A stretch of 10,185 nt of DNA from CAYZEZ01 sp964477295 (GTDB lineage Bacteria; Bacteroidota; Bacteroidia; Bacteroidales; SM23-62). This document shows positions 6,092 to 10,185 of the stretch, piece by piece. Below the pieces are notes generated by a model. That model was not told the DNA's origin and did not search any database. It was given only the letters and a program-made list of their open reading frames with translations. The stretch is taken from positions 1-10,185 of the forward strand of contig CAYZEZ010000184.1 in NCBI GenBank assembly GCA_964477295.1, in the 5' to 3' direction. Numbering within the stretch: position 1 is the stretch's first letter; every line of letters starts with the position of its first letter. The translations under genes were made by a program, and so were the position numbers.

Positions 6092-6781
6092 ATGCGCGAA
6101 AAGGAAACGGGGTGCGGTGATTGTATGGTAAAATCGATACCTGCCGGGAAACTTGATAGTGAGCAGCTGAATATGTTAAGCGGCAATTGCGCCAGGATAT
6201 CGTTTAAAGCAGGAGAAAGCATAATCAAGCAAGGCTCTTTTACCACCAATATAGTATATATCAAGTCAGGGCTGATTAAGGAACACGTAACCGGACCTAA
6301 CGGGAAGGACGAGATCATTAAAATCACCAAGGCACCTGCTTACATTGGTGTTCCTTCTGCCCTGGGCAGCAGGGTCCACAAATACTCATGCACTGCACTT
6401 GAGCCGGCAAGCGTCTGCTTCATAGACCTCCATGTGTTTAATGAGTTATTATTGTCCAATGCGTATTTTTCCCGGGAATTGATCCTCAGCCTGAGCAAAG
6501 ACCTGCTCGACCATTTCACGAGGTGCGTCAACAAGACACAAAAGCAATTTCATGGCAGCCTTGCCGAAATCCTGCTGTATTTATCGGAAAAGATCTACTG
6601 CTCCGATTCGTTTAAGCTGTCGCTTACACGTGCCGAACTGGGAGCCATGATTGGCGCAACACGGGAAACAGTAACCCGCATCCTGCATGAATATACAGAA
6701 GACGGCCTGATAAGGATAGAAGGCAAAAAGCTTAAAATCCTGAAAAAAGATATGCTTCAGCGGATATCGGATGCCGGATAG
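6092..6781 (+). CDS. Crp/Fnr-family transcriptional regulator
   Basis: A 229-residue regulator of normal family length. Residues 25-120 form the cyclic-nucleotide-binding-like beta-barrel (FKAGESIIKQGS, IVYIKSGLIKEHV). A dimerisation helix lies at about 123-150. The C-terminal winged helix contains LTRAELGAMIGATRETVTRILHE at about 178-200. R191, E192 and R196 align with the DNA-contacting Arg-Glu...Arg of CRP, which reads TGTGA half-sites. The N-terminus has a CxxC pair (C8, C11), and C33 and C100 are also present. This recalls the cluster-binding cysteines of FNR, but the spacing is not that of classical FNR, so an oxygen-sensing cluster is only possible. It is divergent from the sulfur operon, shares its regulatory region and probably controls it. 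It converges on the WYL gene with only 7 bp between the two stop codons. Confidence 0.9.
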   Translation: MREKETGCGDCMVKSIPAGKLDSEQLNMLSGNCARISFKAGESIIKQGSFTTNIVYIKSGLIKEHVTGPNGKDEIIKITKAPAYIGVPSALGSRVHKYSCTALEPASVCFIDLHVFNELLLSNAYFSRELILSLSKDLLDHFTRCVNKTQKQFHGSLAEILLYLSEKIYCSDSFKLSLTRAELGAMIGATRETVTRILHEYTEDGLIRIEGKKLKILKKDMLQRISDAG

Positions 6782-6788
6782 CGGCAAA

Positions 6789-7790
6789 TCAGGTATACCT
6801 TTCCAGCATCTTCCTGACTGACCCGGTAAATTGTTCCTTTAAACTGTCCGGGCCAAGTATTTTCAGCTCATCCCGGAATCCGATCAATGCAGTAATAAAC
6901 TCATAGGTGGGATGGACTTTCACTTTGAATATGACTTCACCCCCTTTCTCCCCAATGATCTCCTGGCTTTCATGCAACGGCAGGGTGACCAGGTACTGTG
7001 CCTGGGGCTTACGAACCGAAAAGGTTATTTCGGGGGGTGCCCCCGGGGGAGCTATTACACCAATCGTATTCTTAAAATAGTCCTTCGGATCAAAATTCCG
7101 GTCGATATATTCCTTCCCTTTGACTGCCAGATCCTGGATCCGGTCGAGGGCATATGTCCGGAGTTCCTGCACTTCATTATTTAGACCGACAAGGTACCAG
7201 CGATGCATATATTCTTTTAAAAGGTAAGGATGAACCAGGACATCCTTTGGCTGGTCGGAATAAAAAGCCTGGTAAGTAATCTGAAGGACGATCCTGTTCC
7301 TGATGGCATCAATAATCAGCTGGAGATATTCACTGCCCCCGACATAAGGGACCTTCTCGAACCGGACAAAATCATATTCAGACTCCTCTTTCATCAACCG
7401 CTGTACGTTAACGGCATCCATTATCTTCTGTGCAGCCCCTGTGAAACTTGCAAAAAGCCTGACATTGCTTAGCTGCGAGAGCATTGTTGCAGAAAAGGCA
7501 ATAGCTTCCAGCTCTTCCTCATTTAACGGGATATTGTCTATTGAATATTCATAGTCTTCATAAATATACCCCCGCCTGTACTTATCAAATTTTATTGGAG
7601 CATTGTATCCCAGGCGCTCATCTTCGCGCATGCTCCGCAGATCTTCCTGGATTGTGCGCTTACCCACATAATCCACGCCCAGCTCCAGTTCACACTCCTG
7701 TTTTAACTTTTCGACAGAGGCAACCTTCCCGTGCAGCAGGCAGCGGTTGATCACCCGATAACGTATCAGTGCATCCTTGTTTCGTGGCAT
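6789..7790 (-). CDS. WYL-domain (YafY-type) transcriptional regulator
   Basis: A 333-residue protein with the usual three-part layout. Residues 1-75 are an N-terminal winged helix (RYRVINRCLL, YVGKRTIQEDLRSM). The WYL domain at about 150-220 contains the signature HRWYLVGLN (W198, Y199, L200) and the conserved LRTYALDRI around R211. A WCX-type C-terminal domain lies at about 250-333 (PPEITFSV, VIFKVKVHPTYEF, ILGPDSLKEQF). WYL domains sense ligands, often nucleic-acid-derived or nucleotide signals. In bacteria such proteins regulate DNA-damage, phage-defence and metabolic genes. The start ATG follows a predicted promoter with overlapping inverted repeats, suggesting autoregulation. Its target genes are unknown; the divergent small gene is the nearest candidate. 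Confidence 0.9.
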   Translation of the reverse strand: MPRNKDALIRYRVINRCLLHGKVASVEKLKQECELELGVDYVGKRTIQEDLRSMREDERLGYNAPIKFDKYRRGYIYEDYEYSIDNIPLNEEELEAIAFSATMLSQLSNVRLFASFTGAAQKIMDAVNVQRLMKEESEYDFVRFEKVPYVGGSEYLQLIIDAIRNRIVLQITYQAFYSDQPKDVLVHPYLLKEYMHRWYLVGLNNEVQELRTYALDRIQDLAVKGKEYIDRNFDPKDYFKNTIGVIAPPGAPPEITFSVRKPQAQYLVTLPLHESQEIIGEKGGEVIFKVKVHPTYEFITALIGFRDELKILGPDSLKEQFTGSVRKMLERYT

Positions 7791-7859
7791 GATCCGGTGT
7801 TTTTGCTATTTGATATCTAAAGTAGTAAGATTTTTATTACAACGCAGATACACTGCATC

Positions 7860-7891
7860 CTGCAAATATATTATTGCAGTATCAATTGCAA
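7860..7891 (-). promoter_or_regulatory. Promoter and candidate operator of the WYL regulator gene
   Basis: On the minus strand TATATTTG (7870-7863) matches the Bacteroidota -7 consensus TAnnTTTG exactly. TTG (7891-7889) lies 18 nt upstream as the -33 element. Laid over these are three half-sites at 13-nt steps (TGCAA at 7861, TTGCA at 7874, TGCAA at 7887 on the plus strand). They form two overlapping inverted repeats, CTGCAA-N8-TTGCAG (7860-7879) and TTGCA-N8-TGCAA (7874-7891). A protein bound there would cover the promoter, as expected for autorepression. Confidence 0.6.
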
Positions 7892-7895
7892 TAAA

Positions 7896-8183
7896 ATGGA
7901 TAAAGAACAGCACAAAACGATGGTTTTCTTCAAGGAGGGAGATCACAATGGCAGCAAGGTATGGAACAAAGAGTTCGACAACCTTGAGTGCCTTAGAAAT
8001 TATCTAAGGATCAAGACTATACAAAGATTTTCATTAAGAACTTTTGTCGATGGATTAGGGAAACTGATGACAATCAAATCACACATGACACCAAATGAAT
8101 TAACCCAGGAGAACTATTTGTGGCTGCAGGAACAGGATGATCCGGGCGATAAATTCATCATGGTCAACTTTAAAAGGTCCTGA
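7896..8183 (+). CDS. Small hypothetical protein
   Basis: A 95-residue open frame, divergent from the WYL regulator with 105 bp between starts. It is hydrophilic (MVFFKEGDHNGSKVWNKEF near the N-terminus, WLQEQDDPGDKFIMVNF near the C-terminus), with no transmembrane segment or recognisable motif, and one cysteine (C32). The composition looks like a real soluble protein rather than a random frame. The competing plus-strand frame overlapping it (7777-8007) is rich in unusual residues and looks like a shadow. There is no Shine-Dalgarno sequence or clear promoter on this strand. The second ATG at codon 9 is an alternative start. Function unknown; it may be a target of the neighbouring regulator. 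Confidence 0.5.
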   Translation: MDKEQHKTMVFFKEGDHNGSKVWNKEFDNLECLRNYLRIKTIQRFSLRTFVDGLGKLMTIKSHMTPNELTQENYLWLQEQDDPGDKFIMVNFKRS

Positions 8184-8236
8184 AAGAGGTACAACCGTTA
8201 AAAACAGGATAAATCATTAAAGAGTCCTGATAGAGG
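8177..8236 (+). repeat. Imperfect direct repeat spanning the end of the small hypothetical gene
   Basis: GTCCTGAAAGAGG (8177-8189) recurs as GTCCTGATAGAGG (8224-8236), 47 nt away with one mismatch. Looser similarity continues to ACC on the right. The first copy contains the stop codon of the small hypothetical gene. The stretch 8184-8331 is otherwise AT-rich, with no gene that I can see. A second short repeat, GTCATTAC, occurs at 8270 and 8309. Confidence 0.5.
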
Positions 8237-8331
8237 AATACCTATAATTACCGCATGAACGATTCACCGGTCATTACAGGGGCATAACTGATAAAAAAGG
8301 GATAAATAGTCATTACCTGAAAATAAAAGCG

Positions 8332-8339
8332 TACCTTTG
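8332..8339 (+). promoter_or_regulatory. Bacteroidota-type -7 promoter element for the RRM/cold-shock genes
   Basis: TACCTTTG matches TAnnTTTG perfectly, in the typical context GTACCTTTGCC. No clear TTTG is seen at -33; the best upstream match is weak. Transcription would start near 8345, giving a leader of about 235 nt before the RRM start codon. Confidence 0.6.
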
Positions 8340-8344
8340 CCAAA

Positions 8345-8579
8345 ATTCAGATTTGAGAGAATGAGCATTTATGTTCTAATCCTGTTCTCACGATTAGTTC
8401 AGTACTGCCCTCCTTTAAAATCCATTTTTTAACTTTTATAACGGTTATTGAAAATTATACTTATCCCGCTGAAGTGCTTTTATTATACTGTATCCGGGGA
8501 AAAGCCGGGGCAGAAAGGAATCTCAGTATGGAGAAGTTAACTCCGTTATGAATTATTTAACAATTTAATTTTTTTATTA
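8345..8579 (+). promoter_or_regulatory. Long 5' leader of the RRM/cold-shock operon, possible RNA thermosensor
   Basis: About 235 nt without a convincing gene lie between the predicted transcription start and the RRM start codon. Possible RNA pairings are CTAATC/GATTAG (8376-8381 with 8392-8397), ATAAC/GTTAT (8438-8442 with 8444-8448), TACTG/CAGTA enclosing a CCGGGG repeat around 8490-8530, and GGAG/CTCC just before the gene. A 23-codon frame at 8361-8432 begins like the RRM gene itself. Long structured leaders are typical of cold-shock genes such as cspA. That this one is a sensor is inference. Confidence 0.45.
8361..8432 (+). other. Short leader ORF whose start mimics the RRM gene start
   Basis: ATG at 8361 opens 23 codons (MSIYVLILFSRLVQYCPPLK, then SIF and TAA). 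It lies about 16 nt after the predicted transcription start and has the purine run GAGAGA before it. Its first 15 nt differ from the first 15 nt of the RRM gene (8580) at only two positions. It may be a leader peptide, a decayed copy of the gene start or an RNA element. Translation is unproven. Confidence 0.3.
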
Positions 8580-8834
8580 ATGAACATTTATGTAGGAAAC
8601 CTTGATTACAAGGTTGATGAAAATGAACTGACTTCCATCTTTGAAGAATATGGATCAGTAAGTTCTGCCAAAATTATCTCTGATAAATTCAGCGGCAGAA
8701 GCAAAGGCTTTGGATTTGTTGAAATGGAAAACGACGACGAAGGCTCCAAGGCTATCAAAGGTCTTAACGGAACTACTCTTAAAAACAGGGAAATAACTGT
8801 AAATGAGGCCAGGCCAAGGAAAGAGAACTATTAA
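8580..8834 (+). CDS. RRM-domain RNA-binding protein
   Basis: An 84-residue single RNA-recognition-motif protein. RNP2 is IYVGNL at 3-8 and RNP1 is KGFGFVEM at 42-49, both with the aromatic residues that stack on RNA bases (Y4, F44, F46). The domain fills almost the whole protein, ending in the usual NGTTLKNREITVNEARPR segment and a short basic tail. Such small RRM proteins are common in Bacteroidota and cyanobacteria and act as cytoplasmic RNA chaperones or post-transcriptional regulators, often induced by cold. It is preceded by a long leader and followed 21 nt later by a cold-shock protein gene, probably on the same transcript. No Shine-Dalgarno sequence is present; an A/T-rich stretch precedes the ATG, as is common in this phylum. 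Confidence 0.95.
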   Translation: MNIYVGNLDYKVDENELTSIFEEYGSVSSAKIISDKFSGRSKGFGFVEMENDDEGSKAIKGLNGTTLKNREITVNEARPRKENY

Positions 8835-8855
8835 AACAAGTAGAAGGGAATTATT

Positions 8856-9056
8856 ATGACACGAGGAAAAGTAAAATGGTACAATGAAGTCAAAGGTTTT
8901 GGCTTTATTGAATCCGAAAATGGAGATGATATATTTGTTCACCGGACCGGTATATTTAGTTCTTATGGCGGACTTCAGCCAGAACAAGAAGTAGTTTTTG
9001 ATATTAAACAAGGCGATAAAGGCCTGTTTGCAACAAACGTAAAATCAGAAGTCTAA
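8856..9056 (+). CDS. CspA-family cold-shock protein
   Basis: A 66-residue single cold-shock domain of normal length. The RNP1-like motif KGFGFIE is at about 13-19 and the RNP2-like motif IFVHRTG at about 26-32, preceded by the typical GKVKWYNE start. These five-stranded OB-fold proteins bind single-stranded RNA or DNA and melt structured mRNA, acting in the cytoplasm. It follows the RRM gene by 21 nt, and a purine-rich AGAAGGGA lies before the ATG as a weak ribosome-binding site. Two inverted repeats follow the stop codon. Cotranscription with the RRM gene is likely. Which member of the csp family it is cannot be told from sequence alone. Confidence 0.95.
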   Translation: MTRGKVKWYNEVKGFGFIESENGDDIFVHRTGIFSSYGGLQPEQEVVFDIKQGDKGLFATNVKSEV

Positions 9057-9061
9057 TTTAC

Positions 9062-9085
9062 CTGATTTAAATTAATCAAAATCAG
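9062..9085 (+). repeat. Inverted repeat after the cold-shock gene
   Basis: CTGATTT (9062-9068) and AAATCAG (9079-9085) are perfectly complementary around a 10-nt AT-rich loop, 5 nt after the csp stop codon. It is too AT-rich to terminate on its own. It may support the stronger hairpin that follows or be an operator. Confidence 0.45.
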
Positions 9086-9095
9086 AATCCTAAAG

Positions 9096-9130
9096 ATACC
9101 CGTTCGAGTTCATTGAACCAGAACGGGTAT
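9096..9130 (+). terminator. Strong hairpin between csp and the sigma-factor gene
   Basis: ATACCCGTTC (9096-9105) pairs perfectly with GAACGGGTAT (9121-9130). Inside the loop GTTC (9108-9111) can pair with GAAC (9115-9118). The sequence TTATTTCTCTATT follows, a loose T-rich tail. The form suits a terminator for the csp transcript. However, only 13 nt separate it from the sigma-factor ATG, so it may instead be an attenuator or leader hairpin of that gene. Confidence 0.6.
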
Positions 9131-9143
9131 TTATTTCTCTATT

Positions 9144-10010
9144 ATGCGACAATTAACCATCACAAGGCAAATAACCCAGCGAACCGATGAATCGATCAAC
9201 CGGTACTTCCAGGAGATCAATAAATATCCGATGATCACTGCCGAAGAGGAGGTTGAATTGGCCGTACGGATTAAAAATGGTGATGGCGATGCCCTTGAAA
9301 AACTGGTTTTGGCAAACCTGCGTTTTGTCGTATCTGTTGCCAAACAATACCAAAACATGGGATTGTCGTTCCCCGACCTTATTAATGAAGGGAACTTCGG
9401 GCTGGTGAAAGCTGCAAAAAGATTTGATGAAACAAGAGGATTTAAATTCATTTCATACGCTGTATGGTGGATCCGCCAGTCGATCATCCAGGCTATAGCC
9501 AATGATACACGGATCGTAAGGTTACCCCTGAACAGGATCTCTTCTATCAATAAGATTAAAAACGCGATCCCCTACCTTGAACAGGAATTTGAGCGCGATC
9601 CAACCGATGCTGAAATTGCAGAACACCTTGAATTAAGCGGTGAAGAAGTAAACATCGCAAATAAAATTAAAAAGCGCCAGGTCTCATTCGATATGCCACT
9701 GTCACAAGATAACGATAGTGAATTCAGCCTGTATGACGTGATACAAACCGGAAGTTTCCCATCGCCGGATGACGGATCAATGAAGGATTCACTCGTCACC
9801 AACATCAACCGGGCCCTGAGCAAACTAACCAACAGGGAAGCAGCTGTCATTACAATGTCATTTGGCCTTTTTGGGTCACCGATGCACACGCTAAACGATA
9901 TAGCAACTAAATATGACATGTCTTCAGAACGCATCAGGCAAATCAGGACCAACGGACTCTATAAACTTAAAACCCTGCTGAAAGGGAACTATGCATTCTT
10001 AGAACAATAA
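9144..10010 (+). CDS. Sigma-70 family RNA polymerase sigma factor, RpoD-like paralogue
   Basis: A 288-residue sigma factor of the short Bacteroidota RpoD type (no region 1.1). Region 1.2 is at about 10-45 (ITAEEEVELAVRIKNGD). Region 2 is at about 51-113, with LRFVVSVAKQYQ, DLINEGNFGLVKAAKRFD and RGFKFISYAVWWIRQSI, which are the core-binding and -10-melting segments. Region 3 lies at about 115-195, and region 4 at about 217-280 with a helix-turn-helix around 248-272 (NDIATKYDMSSERIRQI). The first half is close to the primary factor. Region 4.2 departs from the usual LTRERVRQIKEKAIRRLR and lacks much of its basic character. This suggests a secondary (group 2) factor rather than the housekeeping one; that comparison is from memory. 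It lies between cold-shock genes and may serve a stress regulon. Confidence 0.88.
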   Translation: MRQLTITRQITQRTDESINRYFQEINKYPMITAEEEVELAVRIKNGDGDALEKLVLANLRFVVSVAKQYQNMGLSFPDLINEGNFGLVKAAKRFDETRGFKFISYAVWWIRQSIIQAIANDTRIVRLPLNRISSINKIKNAIPYLEQEFERDPTDAEIAEHLELSGEEVNIANKIKKRQVSFDMPLSQDNDSEFSLYDVIQTGSFPSPDDGSMKDSLVTNINRALSKLTNREAAVITMSFGLFGSPMHTLNDIATKYDMSSERIRQIRTNGLYKLKTLLKGNYAFLEQ

Positions 10011-10022
10011 CAGAAACAAAAT

Positions 10023-10042
10023 CCGTTGGTTAAAACCAGCGG
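10023..10042. terminator. Hairpin after the sigma-factor gene
   Basis: CCGTTGGTT (10023-10031) and AACCAGCGG (10034-10042) pair with one G-T wobble. On the plus strand no T-run follows (CAAATGAACC), so termination in that direction is doubtful. On the minus strand ATTTTGTTTC follows the stem. Like the hairpin at 9096-9130, it lies shortly before the next start codon (30 nt). Confidence 0.45.
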
Positions 10043-10072
10043 CAAATGAACCTAAAAAACGTAAAGTAATCT

Positions 10073-10185
10073 ATGGGCAGATCACAGGAAACATTCAACA
10101 AGAAGGAAGTAAGAAAGAAAAAAGAAAAAAAAAGGAAAGAAAAGGAACAAAAAAGATTGGCCAGGAAAGATAGTGAATCAAAAGG
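10073..10185 (+). CDS. Lysine-rich N-terminus of a probable cold-shock-domain protein, partial
   Basis: An open frame of 37 codons starts with ATG at 10073 and runs off the right edge. It begins MGRSQETFNKKEVRKKKEKK and continues with lysine, arginine and glutamate in a charged helix-like stretch. As I recall, this MGRSQETFxKKEVR start is characteristic of a Bacteroidota family of longer cold-shock proteins, in which a charged N-terminal region precedes a cold-shock domain. The domain itself lies outside the window, so the product is inferred from the N-terminus and from the neighbouring RRM and csp genes. It starts 62 nt after the sigma-factor stop codon, with a hairpin in between. Confidence 0.65.
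   Translation, partial: MGRSQETFNKKEVRKKKEKKRKEKEQKRLARKDSESK

Noticed and set aside
6773..6785. GCCG-GATAG-CGGC hairpin between the convergent crp-family and WYL genes as a shared terminator
   Set aside because: The stem is only four pairs, lies partly in the coding end, and has no T-run on either side.
7777..8007. 76-codon plus-strand frame overlapping the small hypothetical gene and the WYL start
   Set aside because: It overlaps the WYL gene start and its promoter region and has a low-plausibility composition; the 7896-8183 frame looks more protein-like.
1..10185. tRNA, rRNA, CRISPR array, insertion sequence or phage attachment site
   Set aside because: I looked for cloverleaf-like blocks, spaced repeats, transposase motifs and terminal inverted repeats and saw none.

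Overview
The window most likely comes from an anaerobic or facultative member of the Bacteroidota (Bacteroidales/Marinilabiliales type). Four things suggest this. Most starts lack a Shine-Dalgarno sequence. Promoter -7 elements of the form TAnnTTTG occur before two genes. The sigma factor is short, lacks region 1.1, and opens with the MRQL...ITAEEEVELA type of N-terminus. Finally, small RRM and cold-shock proteins are present, including a lysine-rich MGRSQETFNKKE N-terminus. The phylum call is inference from these traits; no rRNA gene is present.

Left half (1-5916, minus strand). After the first 33 codons of an unidentified membrane protein at the left edge, a tight seven-gene operon runs from 5916 down to 271: a DsrE-type sulfur-relay protein, TusA, an MvhD-like protein, a QmoA-like HdrA flavoprotein, a QmoB-like HdrA flavoprotein, a 94-residue winged-helix protein, and a QmoC-like fusion of an HdrC ferredoxin domain with a membrane cytochrome b. 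A hairpin follows the last gene. The likely role is a membrane complex that exchanges electrons between the menaquinone pool and a cytoplasmic flavin/Fe-S module, with TusA and DsrE carrying sulfane sulfur to or from it. The window has no aprAB, sat, dsrAB, HdrB (CCG-domain) or lipoate-binding-protein gene. It is therefore neither the standard sulfate-reducer Qmo locus nor the standard sHdr locus, and its substrate is open.

Middle (5917-7895). A CRP/FNR-family regulator is transcribed divergently from the operon. The intergenic region holds a 22-bp near-palindrome matching the classical CRP consensus at 15 of its 16 outer positions, and the regulator's recognition helix carries the CRP-type Arg-Glu...Arg set. 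This gives a direct hypothesis for control of the sulfur/electron operon. Convergent to it is a WYL-domain (YafY-type) regulator, whose promoter elements coincide with regularly spaced TTGCA/TGCAA half-sites.

Right half (7896-10185, plus strand). A small hypothetical protein is followed by about 400 bp without a clear gene. That stretch holds a Bacteroidota-type promoter and a long 5' leader. Then come a small RRM RNA-binding protein, a CspA-family cold-shock protein, a strong hairpin, a divergent sigma-70 factor, a second hairpin, and the start of a lysine-rich protein that probably continues into a cold-shock domain. This looks like a stress or cold-response RNA-chaperone and sigma-factor island.
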